Below are positions 7,444-15,009 of a DNA stretch of 17,976 nucleotides, piece by piece. The DNA comes from JAUWQU01 sp964564285 (GTDB taxonomy: Bacteria > Planctomycetota > Phycisphaerae > SM23-33), in the NCBI GenBank assembly GCA_964564285.1, contig CAZMBZ010000069.1:1-17976 (forward strand), written 5' to 3'. A program made the translations under genes and the position numbers. The stretch's first letter is position 1, and each line of letters starts with the position of its first letter. The notes beneath the pieces are model-generated. The model did not search any database, was not told the origin of the DNA, and worked only from the letters and a program-made list of their open reading frames with translations.

Positions 7444-9555
7444 TTATTTGCGTTGGTCTTTCCGGACATCCAGCAACTTCAGCATAGCGCGAGCCATGGA
7501 CTCACCGATTTCCAGATACGATTGAGCATTACCGCTGTAACCATCACGCCCACCGGGAGACATCGACGGAGGACGCCACGCCTTCCGGGTGTCGATGCTG
7601 GTCACGTTCCCGGCATACTGCGGGTACTTTTTCGGATTCCCGATGGCCATCTGAGCGTCAAACACCTTCTTGACGTTGCCTCGCATGTTCTCGCCCCCCG
7701 CCGCCAAGGCCGTCACCACCACCGGCAGATGGGGCGCGTGAAGATCCTTCCGCAGGTCCTTGATTAGATTGGCCAGGTTCTTCTCGTAATCGGCCGTCAT
7801 CGCGGTGGACTTGCAATCCGCGGTTCCCTGGAACCAGACAAGCCCAGCCAGTTCCGCGCCTTGGCCCTTGTAGCCAGGGTAGACCTGATCTAGATGCGCG
7901 AACGTGCTGCGCAGGCCGTCGACCAACTCGAGGTACTCCTGCCCGTTCAGGAGATATCTCTTGAGATCAACCCACTCGTCGATCTTCTTCAGGCCTGTCC
8001 ACGTGTATTCGCCGTTGCCTGGGTTCTTGAACGCTGACGCCTTGCCGTCGAGATCCTTCATCACCTGCTTCTGATAGGAACCAGTAATCGAATCGCCGAT
8101 CAACAATACTCGCGGGAGGGGCTGGGTCTTGTGCTTGCGATCCGCCAGGGCTGCGAGAATGGTCCTGGTGACCTTCGGCGCCAGATTGCCAACGCTGTGA
8201 ACATTGTTGGTTTTTGGGTAGCCCTGTCGGAGCGCCTCCGCGTTCAGGTCGTCGATAATCACACCGTTGGCTTTCATGACCTTCGCCGCCACGGCGTTAA
8301 AGGCGTCCACGTCGCCATTAGGTTTGCCCGGCTCGCCCTTCCACACCGGCGTGGTGCTGGCCCAGATCAATGTCGCGCCGGTCTGTTTCAGACGGGCAAC
8401 CAGCTTGCTAAGATTCTTCTCGTAATCAGCGACCGAAGTGGTGTGCCTGCCATTGTAAAACTTCGACGACTTGTCACGGTAAACCGCATCCCACACGCCC
8501 CAGTTGAAATGGATGACATCCCATCCTCCGTCAAGGTCCGACGTCCCCCCGCTCGACGGCGGGAGATAGTCATGCCCCAACGAACGCGAGCCCCGCAGAA
8601 ACCAGATGGGGTGATGCGTCCCAAAACGCACAAGAAGCACCGGCTGATCAAAATGCTCGCCCATCACCTGGCCGAACATCAGTTCGGGGCCGAACGCGTT
8701 CTCAGCCCGTCTGCCGCCATAGGGAACATCGCCCACCTGAAGAAAATGTCCCATGGCCTTGGTGTTGTTGAGAATCGGGTGCAGGTCATAGACCACAACA
8801 TCCTTAAGCGTTACCCACGCACCCTTGCTGCCCTTGAGAAAGGCGTACTTGGGATTCTCCGCCACTGCGGTATCGAGCGTGCCGGGCTTGTTCAGCAGCG
8901 GAATGCGAAACCCATGGCCTGGCTTGCCGAAGAAGATGGTTCTCAGCGCGTATCGCCGGCCGGGCTCGAGTTCGATCGGCGTCAGCGCAGCCTTTGCCTG
9001 ACCGACATCGCGACGGTACACTTCCCGGCCTGCCACCTCCGTCACGTTGAACGCAGCCTCACCGGTCCCCGGATGAATCCCGTACCGTCCCGGATACTTC
9101 ACCGAGACATATCCGCGCAGCACGGTCGTGTAACCGCTTTTCAGCGAGAGCTCGGGAAACGGTGTCATCGGAACGGGAACCCTTCCCCGCTTGCCCTTCA
9201 CAGCCTGCCGGGTCCGCTGCTCGCCCACCTCAACCAGGCCGGTCACGTTCGGCTTGAGTTTTTCATAATCCGCCGTCGGGGAGTAAGCCCCTTTGTAGAC
9301 GGCCACGTTGACGTGCTTCTTCTTTTCGTCCCTGCTGGGCTTCGCGTTGGGATAGAAGTCCTCATGGATCCCCGGGGTCCGTCCTTCGATCGCGCCCTGC
9401 TCCAGCACGTTTTCATCGCCGGCCAATACAAAGACCTTGATCGCCGGGAGCGTATCGCCCCCCGGAACTCCCCGGTCCGCGCCACGAACGTTCCCAACTA
9501 AACAGCAACACAGCGCGATCATGGCCAACACGCAGAAACGGCTTGTTTGCTTCAT
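7444..9555 (-). CDS. SASA-type esterase-like protein with an inserted SGNH domain
   Basis: A 703-residue secreted protein: Sec signal at 1-26 (MIALCCCLVGNVRGA) and ATG at 9555 with AAGGAG 8 nt upstream. Residues 38-60 (IKVFVLAGDENVLEQG) match the N-terminus of the sialate O-acetylesterase-like (SASA) family, where AGQSNM is usual; the catalytic Ser position is E48. Residues about 140-230 are a PA14-like beta insert (GYTTVLRGYVSVKYPGRYGI). The SASA core resumes at GPELMFGQVMG (289-299) and YLPPSSGG (330-337), is interrupted at about 338-537 by SGNH sequence, and continues with GYKGQGAELAGLVWFQG (561-577) to the end. The usual C-terminal His is missing (DGYSGNAQSY). The inserted domain has GDSIT with S489. 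It may remove acetyl or other ester groups from a polysaccharide through the inserted domain, or merely bind glycan. Downstream sulfatases support a glycan role. Confidence 0.88.
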   Translation of the reverse strand: MKQTSRFCVLAMIALCCCLVGNVRGADRGVPGGDTLPAIKVFVLAGDENVLEQGAIEGRTPGIHEDFYPNAKPSRDEKKKHVNVAVYKGAYSPTADYEKLKPNVTGLVEVGEQRTRQAVKGKRGRVPVPMTPFPELSLKSGYTTVLRGYVSVKYPGRYGIHPGTGEAAFNVTEVAGREVYRRDVGQAKAALTPIELEPGRRYALRTIFFGKPGHGFRIPLLNKPGTLDTAVAENPKYAFLKGSKGAWVTLKDVVVYDLHPILNNTKAMGHFLQVGDVPYGGRRAENAFGPELMFGQVMGEHFDQPVLLVRFGTHHPIWFLRGSRSLGHDYLPPSSGGTSDLDGGWDVIHFNWGVWDAVYRDKSSKFYNGRHTTSVADYEKNLSKLVARLKQTGATLIWASTTPVWKGEPGKPNGDVDAFNAVAAKVMKANGVIIDDLNAEALRQGYPKTNNVHSVGNLAPKVTRTILAALADRKHKTQPLPRVLLIGDSITGSYQKQVMKDLDGKASAFKNPGNGEYTWTGLKKIDEWVDLKRYLLNGQEYLELVDGLRSTFAHLDQVYPGYKGQGAELAGLVWFQGTADCKSTAMTADYEKNLANLIKDLRKDLHAPHLPVVVTALAAGGENMRGNVKKVFDAQMAIGNPKKYPQYAGNVTSIDTRKAWRPPSMSPGGRDGYSGNAQSYLEIGESMARAMLKLLDVRKDQRK
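7945..8544 (-). other. Inserted SGNH hydrolase module with its halves in swapped order
   Basis: Protein residues about 338-537 of the esterase-like gene. The first part (W345 to about 470: WDVIHFNWGVWD, TGATLIWASTTPV, TNNVHSVG) is the C-terminal half of an SGNH hydrolase, holding the block III Asn (N351) and block V His (H453). The second part (about 478-530: PRVLLIGDSIT, NPGNGEYTWTGLKKIDEW) is the N-terminal half, holding the nucleophile S489 and block II G515. Standard SGNH proteins run GDSI first and VIHFNWG later, so the module reads as a circular permutation. The position three before the His, usually Asp, is N450. Motif assignment is from memory of the family. Confidence 0.7.
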
Positions 9556-9580
9556 CCCAACAGCTCCTTATGTACGGCGC

Positions 9581-9806
9581 ATTCGCATCCCAAGTGCAAC
9601 GGTAGTGACAAAAAGCAGGACAGCGAGGATGGACTTCGATAGGTTGAGTATCGTCCAAAATCACAACCAAAAGGAGCCGCCGCGCTCCCGATGTACGTCG
9701 GCGGCCATCTTAACAAATCGGAGCCAACTTGCATCTTTTATCTTCGAATGGGAGGCGAGACTTCACATCCGAAGTGCAACGATTCGACGCGATAACACTT
9801 CGGATG
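9581..9806. repeat. Three copies of a 16-20 bp repeat around a gene junction
   Basis: The sequence ATTCGCATCCCAAGTGCAAC occurs at 9581-9600; a close copy (CTTCACATCCGAAGTGCAAC) is at 9761-9780, and an inverted copy of ATTCGCATCCGAAGTG is at 9796-9811 (read on the minus strand). The second and third form an 11-bp perfect inverted repeat (9766-9776 and 9796-9806, 19-nt spacer) inside and just past the end of the phosphate-binding-like gene. They could be remnants of a small mobile element, a repeated extragenic palindrome or protein-binding sites. Confidence 0.6.
9667..9705 (-). terminator. Weak candidate terminator between the two gene blocks
   Basis: In the 207-nt gap, 7-bp arms (GCCGCCG at 9676-9682 and CGGCGGC at 9699-9705) flank a 16-nt loop; on the minus strand they are followed 3 nt later by TTTT (9672-9669). 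The loop is long and the T-run short, so this is a weak Rho-independent terminator at best. Its position would separate the envelope block from the glycan block. Confidence 0.3.
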
Positions 9807-11994
9807 CGAATTCGCAGTGACAACCTGTTCCAGGACAGAACAGTCGAGTTGCTCTTGCAGGTAGTAGTCGATGATTATGGCGTACTCGTGGCCTTTCGGG
9901 AGGGGTTGCTCTTGGCCTTGGGCGCGGGCTCGCGCTTGGGCTTGCGCTTGGCGGCTTGGGCTTGGCGGCTTTCGCTTTCGCGGCTTGGGCTTCTTTGGTT
10001 ATTTGCTTGAAGGCGGCGCTGGCCAGGGGGAGAAGGTTGTTATGTCGAAAGGCCTCTGTTGCGAGAACAGACGTCATGAAGGTTTCAAAAGTCTTGGCTA
10101 CATTGCTCGCCTTCGGGTGTACGTAAACGTAAAGCCGTTGCGATAGCGGATACGTGGCGCTCCTGATGTTCTGCAGCGTCGGCAGGATGGGCTTGGTTCG
10201 CGCGCTGGTCTGGATGGCGAGCACCTTGACGTTCTGCCCGGCCGCGGCGAAGCTGCCCGTAAGCGCCGCCGAGCTCAGGCCGGGAATGGCCATCAAGTCC
10301 ACGTACGCAATCGCCTGTGGGTCCATGCTGACGGCAGCGACGGCCGCGGCAGTGTCCTTCTTGGCCACAACGCGACCCCACTTGTAGCGGCTTAGACATT
10401 CCTTCTCGAACACAGCCGTGGCTGGGTCTTTAACGCGCACCCCAAACGCATGAATCCGAAGTTCCTTGGCAGCCCCCGCCTGCGGAGGCGCAGCCGCCCC
10501 GCCCGTCGCGCCCGGCCCCGCTTTCCCCGAACCCGCCTTGCCGCTCGCGCCAAGCCCGGCTTGCCGGGGCGAAGCCGGTAGGCCAAGCCCGGTGCCGCCG
10601 CCTGTGGCGAGCCCGGTGCCGCCGATCGTATTCCAATCCTTCACCTTACCGCCGAAGATAGCCCGCAGTTGTCCCAGCGTAAGCGAGGACAGTTTGTTGG
10701 CCGGGTTGACAATCACCGCCACGGCCCGGCCCGCCAGCAAATGCTCCGCCGGCCCGGTCCCATCCGGCTGATCGTTTGCATCCCGACCCAAAGCCTTCCA
10801 CTTCTCCCCATGCACCGCCATCGCCCGAGCGCTGGGCTTATCCGCCAGGAACAGCAACTCCCGCATCCCCGCCCCGCCGCCAACAAAATCCCCAATAGCC
10901 GGCAAGTCCTCATAAACAGGAACGTACGACAACTGCACGACAGCCTTAGCGCGAACGTATTCAGTGGCCAGGTCGCGGAACGGAGGCGACCCGCCATCGA
11001 CGCCATTGGCCGAAATGCGAACGCCCTTGCCGGCCTTCATTTCGGCCAAACGCTTTTCCGCGAGGAAAACAAGAAAATCGGACAGGGGAAACAGCTTGTG
11101 CTTGCGTAACACATCCCGATTGGCGGGACTGACGGCGAAGTCACAAAACAAACGTGCCTCTCGCGGCGCGTTGGGATGCAGATACATCGTCAACGTCTGG
11201 GTCAAAGGATACTTCCCCGAAACAAGGTTTTCCATCGATGGGGCGACAGCGTCCTTCTTGCCGCGAGGGATAAGGTCCAGTACCTTCACTCGCTTGTCCA
11301 GCTTCTCCCGATGGTCGGCCAAGAAGAAGCCAATAGCATTCTCATCCTTGGCAACGGCGGCGATGACGCCATCCGAGGTCGTCTTCATGCGAAGCGGCTT
11401 TGCCGACCAGTCACGCAGTCGCTTATCGAATTCGTAGCCCTGGAGCGCATTGAACTTGACTATGTGACACGCTGTGTCTGTGAAGGGTGGCGAGAAGATG
11501 TTGATCGGCCTGCCCTTAATGCCGCCACTCGCCTTCACCCAATCGATCCTTTCCCCCCTATAGATGCTAGACAGTTCTTCGATACTGACGCTCTTGACGG
11601 GGTTCTTGGCGTTGACGACCACTTGAACGACGTACTCTCCAATGGCTACGGAACCGAGCTTCTGAACGCCGCCGAACGCCTTGTGGAAGGCATGATAATC
11701 CGGCACGCCCCATGGGCCTACATGGATTCCGATCCAAGAAGCGCCAGATGATAATTCCGCCGACACTTGGTCGTTGTCAGCTACGCGAAACAATAATCCA
11801 CTCGGGCCACCAGGGACAGTTGGAAGCCCAAGCAACTCCTCGCACACCGTTTGCGAGCACCATGTGCCAGTGATGCCGGTGGGCTGCTCACTCTGGGCAT
11901 AGACTGTGCCCATAGGAAGACAGGCGGGCAAGCATACACACCAAGCAGCAACTGTCCGATTCCATCGCCCTTGATTGTCCGCTCTTGTTCGCAT
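9763..11994 (-). CDS. Secreted protein with two tandem PstS-like phosphate-binding domains
   Basis: About 743 residues from the ATG at 11994; a GTG at 12006 with GGGAG 5 nt upstream is an equally possible start. A signal peptide follows (AAWCVCLPACLPMGTVYA); LPAC is a poor lipobox, so lipidation is doubtful. Counting from the GTG, residues about 85-315 and 325-660 each look like a PBP_like_2/PstS domain: VVVNAKNPVKSVSIEELSSIYRGERIDW in the first, shown in two parts VNAKNPVKSVSIEEL and SIYRGERIDW, and VIVNPANKLSSLTLGQLRAIF in the second as VNPANKLSSLTLGQL plus AIFGG. Each also has the later DGVIAAVAKDENAIGFFLA / AVAAVSMDPQAIAYVDL type segment. Domain 2 carries a Gly/Ala/Pro-rich insert (462-513) in the ligand-loop region. 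The tail from about 673 is Lys/Ala/Pro-rich, then reads out of frame over a TPR fragment. No ABC partner is nearby, so a binding or envelope role is likelier than phosphate import. Confidence 0.82.
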   Translation of the reverse strand: MRTRADNQGRWNRTVAAWCVCLPACLPMGTVYAQSEQPTGITGTWCSQTVCEELLGLPTVPGGPSGLLFRVADNDQVSAELSSGASWIGIHVGPWGVPDYHAFHKAFGGVQKLGSVAIGEYVVQVVVNAKNPVKSVSIEELSSIYRGERIDWVKASGGIKGRPINIFSPPFTDTACHIVKFNALQGYEFDKRLRDWSAKPLRMKTTSDGVIAAVAKDENAIGFFLADHREKLDKRVKVLDLIPRGKKDAVAPSMENLVSGKYPLTQTLTMYLHPNAPREARLFCDFAVSPANRDVLRKHKLFPLSDFLVFLAEKRLAEMKAGKGVRISANGVDGGSPPFRDLATEYVRAKAVVQLSYVPVYEDLPAIGDFVGGGAGMRELLFLADKPSARAMAVHGEKWKALGRDANDQPDGTGPAEHLLAGRAVAVIVNPANKLSSLTLGQLRAIFGGKVKDWNTIGGTGLATGGGTGLGLPASPRQAGLGASGKAGSGKAGPGATGGAAAPPQAGAAKELRIHAFGVRVKDPATAVFEKECLSRYKWGRVVAKKDTAAAVAAVSMDPQAIAYVDLMAIPGLSSAALTGSFAAAGQNVKVLAIQTSARTKPILPTLQNIRSATYPLSQRLYVYVHPKASNVAKTFETFMTSVLATEAFRHNNLLPLASAAFKQITKEAQAAKAKAAKPKPPSASPSASPRPRPRATPPERPRVRHNHRLLPARATRLFCPGTGCHCEFASEVLSRRIVALRM
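9843..9894 (-). pseudogene. Fragment of a TPR gene embedded under the end of the PstS-like gene
   Basis: These 52 bp align without gaps to 17181-17232 of the TPR gene with 42 identities. Read in the homologous frame they encode IIDYYLQEQLD, the same ten-residue core IDYYLQEQLD as the TPR protein, preceded by QPLPKGHEYAI versus the TPR protein's APLPAGPWRGQAYIS. The frame differs from that of the PstS-like gene, which reads the same DNA as HNHRLLPARATRL. It looks like a relic of a paralogous or rearranged TPR gene. Confidence 0.65.
10555..10568. repeat. GC-rich palindrome in the Gly/Ala insert of the PstS-like gene
   Basis: CCCGGC, two T, GCCGGG form a hairpin-capable palindrome. Nearby, CCCGGTGCCGCCG occurs twice in the same orientation (about 10589 and 10613) and encodes the GTGL units of the low-complexity insert. 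The insert therefore appears built from short nucleotide repeats placed in the second binding domain. Confidence 0.5.
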
Positions 11995-12036
11995 CGCACA
12001 CCTCACACCTACTCCCGAGACACCAGCGGCCGCTCC

Positions 12037-12603
12037 TCATTCTGATGCGGGTTCCGTGATGCTCTCTTTAACCAGAAATATCTTCGCCCTGACTTCATCC
12101 GGAATCATGCAATCAATCACGTTCAGCTTAAGTTTATTTGCGTCAATTGCATTCCTAAATGCAAAGGGCAACATCTTCTCAGCCCGCGTTTTACTAAGCG
12201 TGAGATCCTTCCACCGGTACAGAGTAGCATGCGACGGCAGGAAATAGGCAACATCATACCTGCCGTCCTGCCCTGCCATTACTACCATCGCAGCTTCAAT
12301 GTTAACTACAGTGAGGCCAGCTTCTGCCGCATTGACGACCGGCTCACGAACATTCCGGCGCGTCATTTCCGGCACATCCTTTGCTCTCACTGTTATGCTG
12401 CTGTACTGGTACAACACGCCAGTTGACTCGTCCCCGAAACATGGCGACACGCTACCATCACCTACCAACGCATAGCGCAACTGGAGTACCCTCTTTACGA
12501 CGGTCTTACCGTGACCATCGCCTGAGCCATAACTCCGAAGGCCACCCATAGTCATTCCGACCAGGACGACGACTAGCACACTTAGCTTTCTTTGAATCTT
12601 CAT
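12037..12603 (-). CDS. Small secreted protein of unknown function
   Basis: A 188-residue open frame starting with ATG at 12603, with AAGGAG 7 nt upstream, a strong ribosome site that makes it a convincing gene. An N-terminal signal peptide is clear (MKIQRKLSVLVVVLVGM, then a small-residue cleavage region near RSYGSG). The mature part is a single mixed alpha/beta-looking segment with one YDVAYFLPSHATLYRWKDL stretch and two Cys (within VSPCFGD and VIDCMIPD) that could form a disulfide. I recognise no domain. It lies 42 nt after the large beta-rich protein and 42 nt before the ATG of the PstS-like gene, so it is part of that transcription unit and probably acts in the same extracytoplasmic setting. 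Confidence 0.8.
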   Translation of the reverse strand: MKIQRKLSVLVVVLVGMTMGGLRSYGSGDGHGKTVVKRVLQLRYALVGDGSVSPCFGDESTGVLYQYSSITVRAKDVPEMTRRNVREPVVNAAEAGLTVVNIEAAMVVMAGQDGRYDVAYFLPSHATLYRWKDLTLSKTRAEKMLPFAFRNAIDANKLKLNVIDCMIPDEVRAKIFLVKESITEPASE

Positions 12604-12645
12604 GTGTGAACTCCTTATGTTGTTGTTCCCTTTGTATACCTAACC

Positions 12646-15009
12646 TTACCGCCATGTGGCATTATCGCTATTTGCAATCGGCCCGGTCACTCGAACCGGC
12701 TGTACATTTGTCAACGTGAACGCCCCGTTACCCGTGCATGCATTGTTGGCACGAGGCGTAAAAGTGAATGTTCCTCCCGCTGCTGGGGCTAAAGTACCGT
12801 GTGCGCGATAGCTCCACTCCAGGGAAGCAAGAACATACACAGAACGGCCATCGTCCTGAGACTGAGACGCCCAGACGGCATATGTTATATAGTCGCCCCT
12901 AAAGTCGACACTTGTAGCTTGACCAGCCCCCGGAAGCACAAGGTTTACGGGAAGACAAGGGGTGTCTCTTGCTACGTGAGTCCATACGTCATCTACGATA
13001 ACAGGATCAGCAATACCCAAACGGTAGAACCAGGTATCTACGTTTTCAGCATCTAAGAGCCATTTCCCAGCGTACGGTGCTTCATAATCATTCACCCAGG
13101 CCTGGGCACCTCTGACGGCCCCAGCAGCACCCCCATTCAGGAGATTGACGCACTTGGCAACCTGGAAGAACTCCAATCCTCCTCGTGCATTCTTGACAAG
13201 AGCTTTGGCTTCGTATGTGAATGCCGGCGGCAGACCAGCGCCTACTGGCCGTGTATCCAAAATCCACCCCATCCCCGGGTCGTTCACCAGCCTGGGTCCA
13301 GCTGCGTGTGCTGTGATTGTCAATTGCTGAAGGACGGGGGTTACTGTCACTCGCACCAGATCTCCCGGCAACGAGGCATCCCCTGTCGGGCAATACGTGA
13401 GCATGATCTCTGATTCTCGCTCGCCTGCCCCTGGAACCCGGCCTTCTACATAAAAGTGTTCAGGAACATCAGCCTGAGCGTACTCTGCTCGCTCGTCTTG
13501 GTTCAACAGATTGGCGGTTTTTGTGCCGGTACTCCACAGCTCAAGTTTGGATCGAGCCGGATGCCTTCGTTCAATCCGTATTTTGCCGGGCAGAGTCTCG
13601 CCACCGGCGTCGAGACTTACAGTAACAGAAGTTAAGTCGTTCTCACTAGCGATCGGGCTGACCGCGAAATCATATTTGGTTGGGATGTGATTGCTCGTTC
13701 CGGCCACCCAAGCCGAGCCATTGTCATTGTCCGCATTTAGTCGCATATATGCTCCAGGCGTCTCCTCATCTGCATCTGTAACTCCATCTACAGTCATATT
13801 GAGGTTGTAGACCGTGACGGCCAGACTCTTCTTCTCATCCCAGTTCTCGCCGTTCTTTTCGAACAACTTGATCGTGCGCGCACCAGTTCCATCGGCATCG
13901 CCCGACACCCAGAACGTCTTCGACGATATTCCCGCCGCCATGGTGAACTCTTTTTCGGTTACTCCGGTGCCGCCGATTTTCGCATCATAGAACTTAACGG
14001 CGTTGCTTGCGCTGTTATCTTTCACTTTTAGGTCAACAGCGGCGGCGGCAGGGTCGCGCGTGACGGTAATCGGGACTCTGCCGCAGGCCTCGACCGGAAC
14101 GTAGTCATCCGTCGTGCCGGGAGTATTCACGAAGAGACGGTAGCCGTCGGTGGCCGGGTAGATGCGAACGGTGTCCTTGCCTTTCACGCTTGATCCTGTC
14201 GGCGTGAATTCACCAACCAGGCTGACGGCCGCGAAGTCTGTGCATGTGTGGAGATAGAATATCTCGTTCAGCCCGCTCGTCGTAACGCTGATCGGCTCAG
14301 TCACCTTGTTCTGCTGCCCCCCTGACTGGCGATAGACCGCCAGTTTAGTTCCGGCCCCGGTGAAGTCCAATGAACCTGCCTTCTTGGCGTTGATAGCGAC
14401 CCGCAACGCCTTGCCGCTGTCGGCAGGCCGCGTTGTGGGAAGCGAGGCGCCGGCGTCAGTCACCGGTATGGCCAGGCCGCCATCGCTGCCGGCCTCGCAC
14501 TTGTCTTCAAGGTCGTTCAGCACGGGCTCCGTCGATGGGTCGGCGGGCGTCCAAATGGCGTCGACGTGGCGGGCCAGGGCGTCGACGTCCAGGTCGACAT
14601 CGCTGACCTTCACATCAAATTCCTTGGGTGACACAGCGCCTGTGCCGGCGGTTGTCTTTGTTAGGGTGCCATGAAATCTCGCCGCATGACTTTCTATGGC
14701 GGCGAAGTTCGGCAGAACGCCAAAGGTCTTCCATACGTGTGCTGTGTCCGACGCCGATGCCTGATACCAGAGGTTCGTCCCGGCGTTGTCGGTACATTCC
14801 GTGGATGCGATCTTGTAGCCGGCTTGCGGCTGGATTGTCAGGGTTAGTATCTGCGCCCCTTCAAACGTGCCATACCCCACGCCCTTGTCGGCATTTGGAC
14901 CAACGGTGACCGTGACTGATGTGGCATCATCACCGCGAGCAGCGGTGGAATGTGCGAGGCACGCAACTGTCACAATCGCAGCGCCTAACCATCGATTTAT
15001 CCCCATCAT
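12646..15009 (-). CDS. Large secreted beta-rich protein of unknown function
   Basis: A 787-residue protein beginning with a Sec signal (INRWLGAAIVTVACLAHSTAARG, spanning about residues 4-26). The body is rich in Thr, Val, Gly and Asp with alternating hydrophobic patterns, as in strings of immunoglobulin-like or jelly-roll beta-sandwiches. An early segment (about 45-75, FEGAQILTLTIQPQAGYKI) resembles the InlB B-repeat style. A later Asp-rich segment, TDADEETPGAYMRLNADNDN at 411-430, could bind calcium. The C-terminal third contains WVNDYEAPYAGKWLLD and a terminal beta stretch. No enzyme motif was found. Its ATG shares one base with the TPR stop (TAATG) and has AAGGAG 8 nt upstream, so translation is coupled. 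It may be a surface, matrix or pseudopilus-like structural protein working with the TPR protein; that role is inference. Confidence 0.85.
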   Translation of the reverse strand: MMGINRWLGAAIVTVACLAHSTAARGDDATSVTVTVGPNADKGVGYGTFEGAQILTLTIQPQAGYKIASTECTDNAGTNLWYQASASDTAHVWKTFGVLPNFAAIESHAARFHGTLTKTTAGTGAVSPKEFDVKVSDVDLDVDALARHVDAIWTPADPSTEPVLNDLEDKCEAGSDGGLAIPVTDAGASLPTTRPADSGKALRVAINAKKAGSLDFTGAGTKLAVYRQSGGQQNKVTEPISVTTSGLNEIFYLHTCTDFAAVSLVGEFTPTGSSVKGKDTVRIYPATDGYRLFVNTPGTTDDYVPVEACGRVPITVTRDPAAAAVDLKVKDNSASNAVKFYDAKIGGTGVTEKEFTMAAGISSKTFWVSGDADGTGARTIKLFEKNGENWDEKKSLAVTVYNLNMTVDGVTDADEETPGAYMRLNADNDNGSAWVAGTSNHIPTKYDFAVSPIASENDLTSVTVSLDAGGETLPGKIRIERRHPARSKLELWSTGTKTANLLNQDERAEYAQADVPEHFYVEGRVPGAGERESEIMLTYCPTGDASLPGDLVRVTVTPVLQQLTITAHAAGPRLVNDPGMGWILDTRPVGAGLPPAFTYEAKALVKNARGGLEFFQVAKCVNLLNGGAAGAVRGAQAWVNDYEAPYAGKWLLDAENVDTWFYRLGIADPVIVDDVWTHVARDTPCLPVNLVLPGAGQATSVDFRGDYITYAVWASQSQDDGRSVYVLASLEWSYRAHGTLAPAAGGTFTFTPRANNACTGNGAFTLTNVQPVRVTGPIANSDNATWR

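Noticed and set aside
8131..9501. 456-codon open frame on the plus strand
   Set aside because: Antisense shadow of the esterase-like gene; composition rich in Arg, His and Pro with no coherent motifs.
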